A DNA stretch of 64,000 nt from Microbacterium testaceum (GCF_003075375.1 NZ_QDFT01000008.1:36736-100735), one strand, 5' to 3'. Counted from the first letter of the stretch, positions 32,748 through 41,329 are shown. A program made the numbers and translations. The notes: generated from the letters alone by a model not told the origin.

Positions 32748-33272
32748 TCAGTGCTGGTACGTGCCGTGCAGGATGGCGCGGCCGAGGGTCTTAAAGGCGA
32801 GATTGAACGAGACGACTGCGGGAGACGCGTCCGCGTCGACGCCGAGGGTCTCCTCGGACACCGCGTGCACGACGAAGAAGTACCGGTGGGGCTGATCGCC
32901 CTGCGGGGGCGCGGCGCCCATAAATCCCGACTCGCCACCGTCGTTGCGCACGTGGAAGGCTCCGTCCGGCAGTGTGGCGCCGGCCGCTCCCGTGGGCAGT
33001 TCCTGGACGTCGGCGGGCACGTCGACGAGGACCCAGTGCCAGAAACCACTCGGGGTCGGGGCGTCGGGGTCGAAGGCCGTGACGACGAACGATTTCGTGC
33101 CCTCGGGCGCACCGGACCAGCGCAGGTGCGGGGACGTGTTGCCCTTCTCAGCGACCTGATCGTCCTTCAGGGGCCGCCCGTCGGAGACGTCGTCGCTGGT
33201 GACGTCGAAGGACGCGACGGCGGGGAGCAGCGGATACGGGTCGGGGGTCTGGGGACGCGTGAGATCAGCCAT
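32748..33272 (-). CDS. YbhB/YbcL (PEBP) family protein
   Basis: A 174-residue phosphatidylethanolamine-binding-like protein. The family signature is well preserved: [19 protein letters not shown], then [23 protein letters not shown], and [11 protein letters not shown] near the C-terminus, giving the DPDAP anion-binding pocket. Bacterial members have no firm function. ATG 33272 is preferred from family alignment; an ATG four codons earlier at 33284 is equally open and lies next to a TATGTT element. It is followed by the small helical gene at 32521. Confidence 0.87.
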   Translation of the reverse strand: MADLTRPQTPDPYPLLPAVASFDVTSDDVSDGRPLKDDQVAEKGNTSPHLRWSGAPEGTKSFVVTAFDPDAPTPSGFWHWVLVDVPADVQELPTGAAGATLPDGAFHVRNDGGESGFMGAAPPQGDQPHRYFFVVHAVSEETLGVDADASPAVVSFNLAFKTLGRAILHGTYQH

Positions 33273-33288
33273 GGGCGCGAACATAACG

Positions 33289-33307
33289 CGGCCCCCTGAC
33301 GGGGCCG
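33289..33307 (-). terminator. Short hairpin after the gene at 33343
   Basis: CGGCCCC (33289-33295) pairs with GGGGCCG (33301-33307) around CTGAC. It lies 36 bp beyond the stop of the minus-strand gene and directly upstream of the PEBP-like start. Confidence 0.45.
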
Positions 33308-33342
33308 GAGGGCTTGCATCGCCCGCGGAGGGCGGTTAGCGC

Positions 33343-33624
33343 TCAGCGGGGGAGGGCGAGCAGCGAGCGCGCGGCGTCGTGGCATCCGTCCGGGGCGGGG
33401 AGCCCGTAGTCGATCTCGACGACGCCGCGCAGCTCCGCGGCAAGATCATCGACGGAGGGCCGGACGTCGAGGGCCTCGAGGATGGGGAGGATCAGGTCGT
33501 CGTACTCGTCGTCGGGCCACCCCCGGCCGATGAGATGCACGCCGATGGGGTCCCACTCGTTGAGGACCGCACGGACGCGGAGGGCTACGGGCGACAGTGA
33601 CCGCGGCGGTGAGGACGTCTGCAT
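33343..33624 (-). CDS. DUF1871-like small protein
   Basis: A 93-residue soluble protein. VRAVLNEWDPIGV and WPDDEYDDLILPILEAL recall the DUF1871 group, in which an NEWDPIG-type phrase and an acidic DEY motif recur; that assignment is tentative. A second half (DLAAELRGVVEIDYGLPAPD) is probably helical. The frame is open far upstream to 34890, but that part is antisense to the deacetylase gene and is rejected. Start ATG 33624. Confidence 0.5.
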   Translation of the reverse strand: MQTSSPPRSLSPVALRVRAVLNEWDPIGVHLIGRGWPDDEYDDLILPILEALDVRPSVDDLAAELRGVVEIDYGLPAPDGCHDAARSLLALPR

Positions 33625-33873
33625 AGGGCGAGTGTCGACGGGCTCCTTAGGTTCTCGCTGAGGATCGTCGATGCGTTCGGTGCGGGCTGCGGGGGCTGTC
33701 GGTTCACCCGTCGGATGATGAATCGCCGCGACCGGCTCACACGCCCGCCCGGCGGTGGCTCCGCGGGGTTGCGTGTCCGGGATGCCGCCCCGGGCGCGAT
33801 AGCGTCGGATGGCGCCCACGGGTGCGGAATCCGAGATCCGTCGCCGGGGGGCGCATGACAGGACGGAGTCGCC

Positions 33874-34941
33874 GTGAGTGACATCGACGAGCCTTCGACC
33901 GGGGAACCCTCCCCGCCCGAGGGGGCGCCCGCGCGCCCCGGGCTCAGTCGTCGAGCGCTGCTGTTCGGCGGGATCGCCGTCGGCGGACTCGCCGCCCTGG
34001 GCGGAGGTGCCCTGGTGTACCGCGAGATCCGTCGCTCCGCCGGGCCCGAAGGCACGTGGGTCAAACTCAGCCCGATCGTCCCCGTGCCCGACGCGCTGCC
34101 GCGGGAGCAGTCGCCCGCGTTCGAGGAGGCGGGCACCGAAACCACCGTGGCCGTGTGGGCGCACGCCGACGACGACATCATCTTCGCCAACCCGCACCTG
34201 AGCACGGTCATCGCCTCGGGGGCGACGCTGCGGACGATCTTCGTGACCGCGGGCGACGCGGGTCGCGGACTGGCGTACGCGCAGCAGCGCGAAGCGGGCA
34301 TCCGCGCCGCCTACGACATGATGCGGGGCAGCACGGCGCCCTGGCAGACGCGCGAGATCACCCTGCTGAGCGGTGCTCGGGTGACGCGGTTCGTGCCGAG
34401 CGACGACCCCCGCCTCTCGGTGACCGTGCTGCGTCTGCCCGACGGCAACCTCAGCGCGAAGGGCTTCCCCAGCACGGGCGATGCCGGTCTGACGCAGCTG
34501 ATCAACGGCATCGTTCCGGCGCTGAAGCCGATCGACGACGGTCCGACGCTGGACGCGGGCCGTCTGTCCGACACGATCGCCGAGCTGATCCATGCCGCGG
34601 GGGCCGATCGCATCACGACGAACATCCCGCACGAGAGCGCGTTCGCCCGGGGCGACCACCCCGACCACTCGTGCGTCGGTTCGCTGGTGCGGGCGGTCGC
34701 GCCGGCGGTCGGGATAGCGGTGGATGCCGTGACCTACTACATCGGCTACCCCTCGCAGCACGAGCCGGCGAACGTCTTCGGCACCGAGCTCGACGGCAAG
34801 GTCGACGTGTACGAGACGTACGCCGCGCACGACCCGGTCGTGACGTGCGACGGACCGGCGGCGTGTCTGGCGCAGCCCGGGTTCGGTCAATGGTTGCGCC
34901 GCTCGTACGCCAAGGGCGATGCGGAGCTGCGCTTGGCGTGA
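33874..34941 (+). CDS. PIG-L family deacetylase with a Tat signal (copy 2)
   Basis: A 355-residue homologue of the gene at 31405. The N-terminal SRRALLFGGIAVGGLAALGG is a good twin-arginine signal (residues about 25-50). The enzyme is therefore exported folded, probably with metal in place. Catalytic motifs are AHADDDIIF and RGDHPDHSCVG. In the first, Pro is replaced by Ala relative to copy 1, while the acidic and histidine ligands remain. The GTG at 33874 follows AGGACGGAG. Expected role: removal of N-acetyl groups on cell-surface sugar. The genome neighbourhood includes tatA and tatC. Confidence 0.88.
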   Translation: MSDIDEPSTGEPSPPEGAPARPGLSRRALLFGGIAVGGLAALGGGALVYREIRRSAGPEGTWVKLSPIVPVPDALPREQSPAFEEAGTETTVAVWAHADDDIIFANPHLSTVIASGATLRTIFVTAGDAGRGLAYAQQREAGIRAAYDMMRGSTAPWQTREITLLSGARVTRFVPSDDPRLSVTVLRLPDGNLSAKGFPSTGDAGLTQLINGIVPALKPIDDGPTLDAGRLSDTIAELIHAAGADRITTNIPHESAFARGDHPDHSCVGSLVRAVAPAVGIAVDAVTYYIGYPSQHEPANVFGTELDGKVDVYETYAAHDPVVTCDGPAACLAQPGFGQWLRRSYAKGDAELRLA

Positions 34942-34959
34942 CGCGCCGGACGCAGCGAC

Positions 34960-34982
34960 GCCGCCCGCGCAGGGCGGGCGGC
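34960..34982 (+). terminator. Hairpin after the Tat-signal deacetylase gene
   Basis: GCCGCCCGC (34960-34968) pairs perfectly with GCGGGCGGC (34974-34982) around GCAGG. It starts 18 bp past the stop, between convergent genes. Confidence 0.65.
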
Positions 34983-35058
34983 ATCGGGTCCTGCGCGAGC
35001 AGGCCGGGACGAGGCGCGATACGTGGGGCTCAGCGCCCCGCCCCGGGGTCGGGAGAGG

Positions 35059-35478
35059 TCAGTCCTCCGAGACGGTGACGGTGACGTCGATGTTGCCGCG
35101 GGTCGCGTTCGAGTAGGGGCACACCTGGTGGGCCTCGTCGGCGAGCTGCTGGGCGAGCTCGGACTCGATGCCGGGCAGGACGACCTCGAGCAGCACGGCG
35201 AGCTGGTAGCCGCCCTGGCCGTTCGGGCCGATCTGCACGCGGCCGCCGACCGAGGAGTCCTCGAGCTTCACCTTGTGGCCGCGCGCGACGGCGTGGAGGG
35301 CACCGTGGAAGCAGGCGGCGTACCCGGCGGCGAACAGCTGCTCGGGGTTGGTGCCGGCGCCCGATCCGCCCATCTCGGTGGGAGGGGCGACCTCGAGGTC
35401 GATGTACGAGCCGGCGGTCACGTGACCGGTGCGGCCGTGGCCGGTCGAAACGGCTTCTGCGGTGTAGAGAACGTCCAT
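35059..35478 (-). CDS. ohr: Organic hydroperoxide resistance protein Ohr
   Basis: A 139-residue thiol peroxidase of the Ohr/OsmC family that reduces lipid and organic hydroperoxides in the cytoplasm. The peroxidatic cysteine is in GYAACFHGAL and the resolving cysteine in HQVCPYSNATRGN. The Arg and Glu partners are in TGHGRTGHV and NPEQLFAAGY. AAAGGAAC precedes the ATG. ohrR lies 37 bp upstream on the same strand, so the two form one operon controlled by the operator at 36006-36031. Confidence 0.95.
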   Translation of the reverse strand: MDVLYTAEAVSTGHGRTGHVTAGSYIDLEVAPPTEMGGSGAGTNPEQLFAAGYAACFHGALHAVARGHKVKLEDSSVGGRVQIGPNGQGGYQLAVLLEVVLPGIESELAQQLADEAHQVCPYSNATRGNIDVTVTVSED

Positions 35479-35515
35479 GATGTTCCTTTCTGGGGACGGT
35501 CGGTGGGAGCGGGCG

Positions 35516-35995
35516 TCACGCCCGGCGGCGGGGCGCTCCGACGGCGTCGAGGACGGTGCCGGGGTGATCGCGCAGGCTCTTCATCGCCTCGGTCAACTGG
35601 TGCAACGCGTCGATCAGGTCGCGGGCGCTGTCGGCATCCGTCAGTCCTGCGCCCGCCGCGATGCAGCGGGGGACGTGCGTGAGCTCGTCGCGCAGGGCGG
35701 AGCCGCGGGCGGTGAGCGAGACGGTGACGACGCGTTCGTCGTCGCCGCCGCGGGTGCGCGTGACGTAGCCGGCGGCCTCCATGCGGGCGAGCATGGGCGA
35801 CAGGGTGCCGGAATCGAGCTGCAACGCGTCGCCCAGGCCGCCCACCGTCTGCGGGCCGTCGGACCATAGCGTCACCAGGGCGATGTACTGCGGGTACGTC
35901 AGGTTCCAGGGCTCGAGCAGCACGCGGTAGGCCTGGGTGGTCGTGCGGTTCGCGGCGTAGAGGGCGAAGCACACGAGCGAGTCGACGGCGGGCAT
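35516..35995 (-). CDS. ohrR: OhrR-type MarR family regulator
   Basis: A 159-residue repressor. The peroxide-sensing cysteine sits at the usual place near the N-terminus (LVCFALYAANRTTTQAYR). The HTH and wing follow (GLGDALQLDSGTLSPMLARM, RTRGGDDERVVTVSL). Oxidation of that cysteine by organic peroxides releases DNA and turns on ohr. A second cysteine (VPRCIAAG) could form the two-Cys disulphide. ATG 35995 is chosen by family length; the six codons before it remain open. A palindromic operator lies directly upstream. Confidence 0.93.
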   Translation of the reverse strand: MPAVDSLVCFALYAANRTTTQAYRVLLEPWNLTYPQYIALVTLWSDGPQTVGGLGDALQLDSGTLSPMLARMEAAGYVTRTRGGDDERVVTVSLTARGSALRDELTHVPRCIAAGAGLTDADSARDLIDALHQLTEAMKSLRDHPGTVLDAVGAPRRRA

Positions 35996-36005
35996 GACAG
36001 AACTA

Positions 36006-36031
36006 TTGCACACAATTCAATTGCGCACAAT
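36006..36031 (-). promoter_or_regulatory. OhrR operator
   Basis: An inverted repeat of two 13-bp arms around C36018 (36005-36017 and 36019-36031; 10 of 13 pairs match), with a perfect core CAATT-C-AATTG. It lies 11 bp before ohrR, in a short AT-rich island. CAATT/AATTG half-sites are known for OhrR proteins of other bacteria. Confidence 0.6.
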
Positions 36032-36102
36032 GTGATTTCTCCGGCGCGCGAGCGTGGTCGGCCGATGTCAAGCCCTGCCCTCGCTCCGCCCGGACGGCGA
36101 GC

Positions 36103-36249
36103 ATGGGTCGCATGATCAGCCGGAGCGACGCGAGCGCCACGGGACCCGCGGGATTCCTTCCCGACGGCGACCGTGATCTGCTCGCCATCAACGGGCACCA
36201 CTTCGACCTCGGCGAGGGCATCGCCCCGCTCGGAGGAGACATCGCCTGA
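36103..36249 (+). CDS. Possible 48-residue small protein
   Basis: An open frame begins at ATG 36103 (or ATG 36112) and ends at TGA 36247-36249. Its second half ([20 protein letters not shown]) reads like folded protein rather than a shadow. The ribosome site is weak. It sits in the divergent gap after ohrR and ends just before the 3' end of the CBS-domain gene. No family recognised. Confidence 0.3.
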   Translation: MGRMISRSDASATGPAGFLPDGDRDLLAINGHHFDLGEGIAPLGGDIA

Positions 36250-36276
36250 GCCCCGCCTCGCCGTGCGAGGGCCGGG

Positions 36277-37575
36277 TCAGTCCCGCACGTCCGCGTCGTC
36301 GTCGGCGTCGTCGAGCGGATGCCGGGTGACCAGCAGTTCGGCGACGCGCCGACGATCGACGGCGCTGACCTGGAGGGTCGCACCGTCCACCTCGACGGTG
36401 TCGCCGACGCGCGCCAAGCGCCCCAGCCGCTCGATGACGAATCCCGCGACCGTGTCCGACGCGCCGCGGGGGAGGGCGACCCCGGTGGCCTCCTCGAAGT
36501 CCTGGAGGTTGAGCCGGCCCTCCACCGTCCCGTGCTCGCCCTCGGCGAGCGGCTGCTCGGCATCGGTGTCGTACTCGTCGAAGATCTCGCCCACGACCTC
36601 CTCGACCAGGTCCTCGAGCGTGACGATGCCGTCGGTGCCGCCGTACTCGTCGACCACGACGGCGATGTGGCTCCCCTCGGCACGCATCGCGGTGAGCGTC
36701 GGCAGGACCCGCGCGGTGGACGGGATGTAGCGGATCTCGCGCACGACCGCGGTCAGCGAGCGCGCGGTGTCGTCGTACAGGTCGCGCACGTGCACGAAGC
36801 CGATCACGTCGTCGATCGTCTGCTCGGCCACCGGGTAACGCGAGAACGGCAGGTCGCGCACGCGCTCGCGGGCCTCGGCGATCGTGCCGGCGGCATCCAG
36901 CGTCACGACCTCGGGGCGGGGGCGCATGACCTCGCTGACGTGCCGGTCGCGGAGGGACAGGACGTCGTCGAGGATGCGGCGCTCGTCGGCGGGGAGGCCC
37001 TCGTGGCTCGAGACGATGTCGCGCAGCTCCTCTTCGGTGAGCTCCTCGCCCGTCTTGTCGGGATCGCCGCCGAGAAGACGCACCAGCACGTTGGTCGAGA
37101 TCGACAACAGCCAGATGACGGGTCGCATGAGAGTGGCGAAACCGTTGAGGACCGGGGCGACGCCGTAGGCGAAGGCGGCGTTGCGCTGGATCGCGAGGCG
37201 CTTGGGCACCAGTTCGCCCAGCACCAGCGACAGGTAGGCGATCACCAGGGTGAGGGCGATGGTGGCGACCGTCGCCGCGGCGGCCGGCTCGAGGCCGAGC
37301 CCGGTGAAGAGCGGGGTGACCGACGGCGCGATGGACGAGGCGCCGTAGGCGGCAGAGGCGAAACCGGCCACCGTGACGCCGATCTGCACGGCGGAGAGGA
37401 ACGTGTTGGGGTTGCGGGCGAGATCGGCGACCTTGCGACCGCGCTTGCCGCGCGCGGCGAGGGCGTTCACCTGGCTCTCGCGCAGCGTCACCAGTGCCAT
37501 CTCGGTCGCGGCGAAGACCCCGCCGATGAGCACGAACACGACGACCAGGACGATGTTGAGGGCGAGGTCGTTCAT
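36277..37575 (-). CDS. CNNM/HlyC-CorC-type membrane protein with CBS domains
   Basis: A 432-residue protein. An N-terminal DUF21 (CNNM) membrane domain of four helices (residues 1-180, including [20 protein letters not shown] and [13 protein letters not shown]) is followed by a CBS pair ([13 protein letters not shown]..., [20 protein letters not shown]). A C-terminal CorC_HlyC domain follows ([14 protein letters not shown]). Such proteins are linked to Mg2+ or Co2+ transport and are often mislabelled hemolysin. It starts with ATG 37575. Followed upstream by a small hairpin and a lipoprotein gene in the same direction. Confidence 0.9.
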   Translation of the reverse strand: MNDLALNIVLVVVFVLIGGVFAATEMALVTLRESQVNALAARGKRGRKVADLARNPNTFLSAVQIGVTVAGFASAAYGASSIAPSVTPLFTGLGLEPAAAATVATIALTLVIAYLSLVLGELVPKRLAIQRNAAFAYGVAPVLNGFATLMRPVIWLLSISTNVLVRLLGGDPDKTGEELTEEELRDIVSSHEGLPADERRILDDVLSLRDRHVSEVMRPRPEVVTLDAAGTIAEARERVRDLPFSRYPVAEQTIDDVIGFVHVRDLYDDTARSLTAVVREIRYIPSTARVLPTLTAMRAEGSHIAVVVDEYGGTDGIVTLEDLVEEVVGEIFDEYDTDAEQPLAEGEHGTVEGRLNLQDFEEATGVALPRGASDTVAGFVIERLGRLARVGDTVEVDGATLQVSAVDRRRVAELLVTRHPLDDADDDADVRD

Positions 37576-37603
37576 CGACCGGCCCCCGTCGTCGTACCGC
37601 GGA

Positions 37604-37623
37604 CGCCCGGGGTCACCCGGGCG
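37604..37623 (-). terminator. Short GC hairpin after the lipoprotein gene
   Basis: CGCCCGGG (37604-37611) pairs with CCCGGGCG (37616-37623) around a 4-nt loop. It is located 116 bp past the lipoprotein stop and 29 bp before the CBS-protein start on the minus strand; the distance makes it uncertain. Confidence 0.35.
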
Positions 37624-37738
37624 CGCGGATGATGACCGTCGGTGCCACGCGCTGCAATCATGCGCCGAGTGTAGTGAGCGCGACGGGACAGGCGCTCCTC
37701 GCTCGCGGGGCTTGCGCGCCGGTCCGGGATCTGCCCGG

Positions 37739-38218
37739 TCAGCGGATCGAGCCGTCCGCGCCCGAGACGCGGACCGCGGCATCGCCCTCGAACTCGATCT
37801 TCCACACGGCGCTGTCGTTCTCGCGTTCGAGCGAGGCGCTCTCGATGCGGTCGTCACCGGGGCTCTGCGATGCCGCGATGCGGAGCGCATCGGCAAGGGT
37901 GGTCGTGGCCGCTTCCAGCGCCCGACGGTCGTCGGCGTCGATCCCGTCGCCGTCGTCCTCGGAGGATTCGACGGCGGACCCGTCGGCGCTCACCCGGACG
38001 TCGACCTCGCGGTCGCCGACCGCGACGTGGATCTCCCACCGTCCGTCGTCGACGTCGAGCTCGAAACCCCGGCCGCCCGCGGCCGACTCGGCGGTGGTGA
38101 CCGCGCGGACGCCCTCGCGGTCGGTGAACCCCCCGTCGCCGGTGGACGGTGCGCAGGCGGTCACCGCAAGTGCGACGGCGACGAGGAGGGCGACGGCGGG
38201 GATGCGGGTCGGGACCAT
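37739..38218 (-). CDS. Lipoprotein with PepSY-like repeats
   Basis: A 159-residue lipoprotein: the signal peptide ends in the lipobox AVTAC (Cys at about residue 22). The mature part has two similar halves, each with a helix then a beta segment (GFELDVDDGRWEIHVAVGD and ESASLERENDSAVWKIEFEG), as in PepSY-type domains. No enzymatic motif is seen. PepSY proteins often inhibit or escort exported enzymes. It is divergent from the alpha/beta hydrolase at 38373. Confidence 0.7.
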   Translation of the reverse strand: MVPTRIPAVALLVAVALAVTACAPSTGDGGFTDREGVRAVTTAESAAGGRGFELDVDDGRWEIHVAVGDREVDVRVSADGSAVESSEDDGDGIDADDRRALEAATTTLADALRIAASQSPGDDRIESASLERENDSAVWKIEFEGDAAVRVSGADGSIR

Positions 38219-38372
38219 GGCGAGAGGCTAACCATCGTCTCGGGCTCGATCCGAACCGTTGCGCCGGGGACCCTCGTGTGCTGACGGGTCGATGCTCTGC
38301 GCTCGTTACCAATCCGAGACCGTTCCGTCAACCGTCGGCCGTCGTCCAGGATGGAGGCGAACCATCTGGGGC

Positions 38373-39209
38373 ATGAGCGAGATCACCGCACACCACGGAC
38401 TCCTGACCGACATCGACCTGCACGTCGACGACACCGGCGGCAGCGGTCGCCCGGTCGTCCTGATCCACGGTTGGCCCCTCTCGGGCGAATCCTGGGGCCA
38501 CCAGGTTCCGGCCCTCGAGTCGGCCGGCTACCGCGTCGTGACGTACGACCGCCGCGGATTCGGTCGCAGCGACAAGCCGCGCACCGGATACGACTACGAC
38601 ACCTTCGCCGACGACCTGCAGGCGGTGCTCGAGACGCTCGATCTGCGCGACGCGACCCTCGTCGGCTTCTCGATGGGCGGCGGGGAAGTGGCACGCTACC
38701 TCACCCGCCACGGCAGCGACCGCGTCCACAGCGTCGTCTTCGCCGCCGCGGTCCCGCCGTACCTGGCCCAGACCGAGGACAACCCCGAGGGCCCTCTCGA
38801 CGATGCGACCGCCGACGGCATGAAGCAGGGGCTCACGGATGACGAGAAGTCGTTCTACCACCAGTTCACCACCGACTTCTTCTCGGTGAACGGCTCGCTG
38901 GCCGTTCCGCAGCAGGAGCAGGCCGAGGCGGAGCGACTGGCGAACCAGGCCGACCACCACGCCGCGCTCAAGGCCATGGAGGCGTTCGCCACAACCGACT
39001 TCCGCGAGGATCTGACGCACGTGACCGTCCCGGCGCTGATCATCCACGGCGACAGCGACTCGACGGTGCCCTTCGAGGGCTCGGGCAAGCGGACGCACGA
39101 GGCGATCGCCGGCAGCGAGCTGCACGTCGTCACGGGTGCGCCCCACGGCGTGAACGTCAGCCACGCCGATGAGTTCAACCGCGTCCTGATCGACTTCCTG
39201 AAGCGCTGA
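38373..39209 (+). CDS. Alpha/beta hydrolase (non-haem chloroperoxidase/aryl esterase type)
   Basis: A 278-residue enzyme with a complete triad: Ser in GFSMGGGEVARY, Asp in IIHGDSDSTVPFE and His in GAPHGVNVSH. The oxyanion strand is PVVLIHGWPLSGESW. These features place it in the perhydrolase/aryl-esterase (chloroperoxidase F-like) group, whose true substrates are esters. ATG 38373 gives the normal family start; an upstream extension is not coding-like. It is followed by a strong terminator hairpin at 39216. Confidence 0.88.
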   Translation: MSEITAHHGLLTDIDLHVDDTGGSGRPVVLIHGWPLSGESWGHQVPALESAGYRVVTYDRRGFGRSDKPRTGYDYDTFADDLQAVLETLDLRDATLVGFSMGGGEVARYLTRHGSDRVHSVVFAAAVPPYLAQTEDNPEGPLDDATADGMKQGLTDDEKSFYHQFTTDFFSVNGSLAVPQQEQAEAERLANQADHHAALKAMEAFATTDFREDLTHVTVPALIIHGDSDSTVPFEGSGKRTHEAIAGSELHVVTGAPHGVNVSHADEFNRVLIDFLKR

Positions 39210-39215
39210 GGACGT

Positions 39216-39245
39216 CCTGCGGGGGAGGGCCTCCTTCCCCGCAGG
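39216..39245 (+). terminator. Terminator of the alpha/beta hydrolase gene
   Basis: CCTGCGGGG (39216-39224) pairs with CCCCGCAGG (39237-39245); GGAGG and CCTCC can extend pairing in the loop. It begins 7 bp past the stop. Confidence 0.7.
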
Positions 39246-39307
39246 CAGCCCTTCTGAGCCGTTCGGCATCCGCACTCTCGCCCGCACCCGCGGTGGATGT
39301 CCGGCTC

Positions 39308-39343
39308 CACGAATGCCCCGTCCTGCGCGACGGGGCATTCGTG
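39308..39343. terminator. Second, perfect 15-bp hairpin
   Basis: CACGAATGCCCCGTC (39308-39322) pairs exactly with 39329-39343 around a CTGCGC loop. Lying 60 bp after the first terminator, it may be a back-up terminator or a transcription barrier before the CPBP gene at 39453. Confidence 0.5.
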
Positions 39344-39452
39344 CGTGCGTCCTCACCATGCGGGTGAGTCGGTGGGTGAAGGGTGAGGCGGGATGCCGCC
39401 GCCCACCCGAGGCACCCGACCGGACGGATGATCCCCGGTCTAGCCTGCGTCC

Positions 39453-40199
39453 ATGACCCACCCGACCCGGCGCTCCGAAAGGCGAGGGGCCGTCCGACGG
39501 TCCTGGACCGCCGACGACGCGGTCGTCGACGGGTGGGGCGCCGAGCTGTTCGGGTGGGCGGTCGTCGGTATCGGCGTGGCCACGGTGATCGGGCACCTCA
39601 TCCCGGACGTCCTGCCCGGTCCGGCGGGATCGGCGACGGTGCAGGCGCTCGTCTGGATCGCCCTCGGCATCCCGGTCCTCCTGGGGCTGCGACGGTCGCG
39701 ACCACGCGACCTGCTCGCGATCCGCACGATCGACGTGGCCGCGGGGCTGCTCCTCGGCATCCTGTTGCGCCTCGCCGACGGCGCGATCGAGGGGATCGGC
39801 GGCGTCTCTGCCGCGTGGCCGGCGCTGATCACCACCGACGGGGGGATCCCGGGTGAGTTCTGGGGACGGGCGGCGGCCGGAACGCTGGTGACGCCGATCG
39901 TGGAGGAGACGCTGTTCCGCGGTGTCGTGCTCGTCAGCCTCGTGCTCCTGCTCCGGCCGGTCGCGGGCTCCTCGGCCGCGGCCGTCGCCGCGATCGCGCT
40001 CTCGACGACCCTCTTCGTGGTCGCCCACGCCCTCTCCGCGCCGCAGAGTGGAGCGGACCTGCTGACGCTCGCCCTCCTGGGACTGGTCGCCGGGATCCTC
40101 ACGATGACCACGAGCCGCCTCGCTCCGGCTGTGGTCACGCACCTCGTGTTCAACGCCACGGGATTCGCGCTGCTCGCCGTCGGCACCCTGCTCGCGTGA
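39453..40199 (+). CDS. CPBP family intramembrane glutamic endopeptidase
   Basis: A 248-residue membrane protein with about seven helices. The catalytic signature EETLFRGVVLV (EExxxR) is followed by a histidine in LFVVAHALSAP and another in VVTHLVFNATG (HxxxN), the three motifs of the CAAX/Abi (Rce1-like) protease family. In bacteria these proteins process peptides or protect against bacteriocins; the substrate here is unknown. GGGTGA occurs three times just upstream (39362-39389). It is a single gene before the ribosomal operon. Confidence 0.87.
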   Translation: MTHPTRRSERRGAVRRSWTADDAVVDGWGAELFGWAVVGIGVATVIGHLIPDVLPGPAGSATVQALVWIALGIPVLLGLRRSRPRDLLAIRTIDVAAGLLLGILLRLADGAIEGIGGVSAAWPALITTDGGIPGEFWGRAAAGTLVTPIVEETLFRGVVLVSLVLLLRPVAGSSAAAVAAIALSTTLFVVAHALSAPQSGADLLTLALLGLVAGILTMTTSRLAPAVVTHLVFNATGFALLAVGTLLA

Positions 40200-40214
40200 G
40201 AAGAGCGTGCGCGT

Positions 40215-40243
40215 TTGGCGCTGGCATCCGGATGCCGTAGTCT
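40215..40243 (+). promoter_or_regulatory. Promoter of the rplM-rpsI operon
   Basis: TTGGCG (40215-40220) and TAGTCT (40238-40243) are 17 bp apart, with a GCATCC/GGATGC palindrome in the spacer. The start codon of rplM is about 140 bp downstream, leaving a long leader that could carry the usual autogenous control of this operon. Confidence 0.6.
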
Positions 40244-40387
40244 TGCTCTTTGGTGACCGCCTCTCTGCGAGCGGGTTGCCCGAACGTGAGCCCTCCACCG
40301 GCCCTGTTCTCCCGGCATCGACGGGGCAACGGACCACCGGAGCGGGATTCACGAACTCCTCCGTTCGATCAAGAAAGCAGCACTACT

Positions 40388-40834
40388 GTGACGCGCACTT
40401 TCACCCCCAAGGCCGCTGAGGTCACGCGCGAGTGGGTCGTTATCGACGCCACCGACGTCGTCCTCGGCCGTCTCGCCTCCCACGCGGCGGTCCTCCTCCG
40501 CGGCAAGCACAAGGCCACCTTCGCCAACCACATCGACTCCGGCGACTTCGTCATCGTGATCAACGCCGAGAAGGTGGCGCTCACGGGTCAGAAGCTCTCG
40601 CAGAAGAAGGCCTACCGCCACTCGGGCTTCCCGGGCGGCCTCAAGTCCGTCACCTACGACGAACTCCTCGAGAAGAACCCCGTCCGCGCGGTCGAGAAGG
40701 CCATCCGCGGCATGCTGCCCAAGAACAGCCTCGGCGCGGCGCAGCTCAAGAAGCTCAAGGTCTACCGCGGCGCCGAGCACCCCCACGGTGCCCAGCAGCC
40801 CACGGCATACACCTTCGACCAGGTCGCCCAGTAA
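40388..40834 (+). CDS. rplM: 50S ribosomal protein L13
   Basis: A 148-residue ribosomal protein. [16 protein letters not shown] near the start, the [20 protein letters not shown] segment, [11 protein letters not shown] and the [20 protein letters not shown] motif are all diagnostic of L13, an early 50S assembly protein. The GTG at 40388 gives the typical N-terminus MTRTFTPKA of actinobacteria. It is followed by rpsI 24 bp later, the universal arrangement. Confidence 0.97.
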   Translation: MTRTFTPKAAEVTREWVVIDATDVVLGRLASHAAVLLRGKHKATFANHIDSGDFVIVINAEKVALTGQKLSQKKAYRHSGFPGGLKSVTYDELLEKNPVRAVEKAIRGMLPKNSLGAAQLKKLKVYRGAEHPHGAQQPTAYTFDQVAQ

Positions 40835-40858
40835 GCGCCGCCGGATAAGGACGAAACA

Positions 40859-41329
40859 GTGTCGAACATCGACTCCAGCAGCTACAGCACCGAGACGCCG
40901 GCCGAGCAGTCCGCCGTCGCCACCGAGCGCCCCGTGCTCTCGGTCCCCGGCGCAGCCGTGGGCCGTCGCAAGCAGGCCATCGCCCGCGTGCGTCTCGTCC
41001 CGGGCTCGGGCACGATCACGGTCAACGGCCGCACGATCGAGGACTACTTCCCCAACAAGCTGCACCAGCAGCTGATCAACGACCCGTTCACGGTCCTCGA
41101 GCTCGCCGGCTCGTACGACGTGATCGCCCGCATCTCCGGTGGTGGCCCCTCGGGTCAGGCCGGCGCGCTGCGCCTGGGCATCGCCCGTGCGCTCAACGAG
41201 ATCGACGCCGAGAACAACCGCCCGACCCTGAAGAAGGCCGGCTTCCTCTCGCGCGACGCTCGCGTCAAGGAGCGCAAGAAGGCCGGTCTCAAGAAGGCCC
41301 GCAAGGCGCCTCAGTACTCCAAGCGCTGA
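40859..41329 (+). CDS. rpsI: 30S ribosomal protein S9
   Basis: A 156-residue protein. The conserved core [39 protein letters not shown] and the basic tail ending QYSKR, which reaches the P site, identify S9. An N-terminal Ser/Thr-rich extension of about 35 residues is common in actinobacteria. GTG start after AAGGACG. The last gene of the rplM-rpsI pair; glmM begins 14 bp later and could be partly co-transcribed. Confidence 0.97.
   Translation: MSNIDSSSYSTETPAEQSAVATERPVLSVPGAAVGRRKQAIARVRLVPGSGTITVNGRTIEDYFPNKLHQQLINDPFTVLELAGSYDVIARISGGGPSGQAGALRLGIARALNEIDAENNRPTLKKAGFLSRDARVKERKKAGLKKARKAPQYSKR

Noticed and set aside
33625..34890. Long N-terminal extension of the minus-strand gene at 33343
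   Set aside because: It runs antisense through the Tat-signal deacetylase, has shadow-like composition, and a good ATG exists at 33624.
38328..40352. 674-codon minus-strand frame
   Set aside because: Antisense to the alpha/beta hydrolase and CPBP genes, Arg/Gln/His-rich, no domain.
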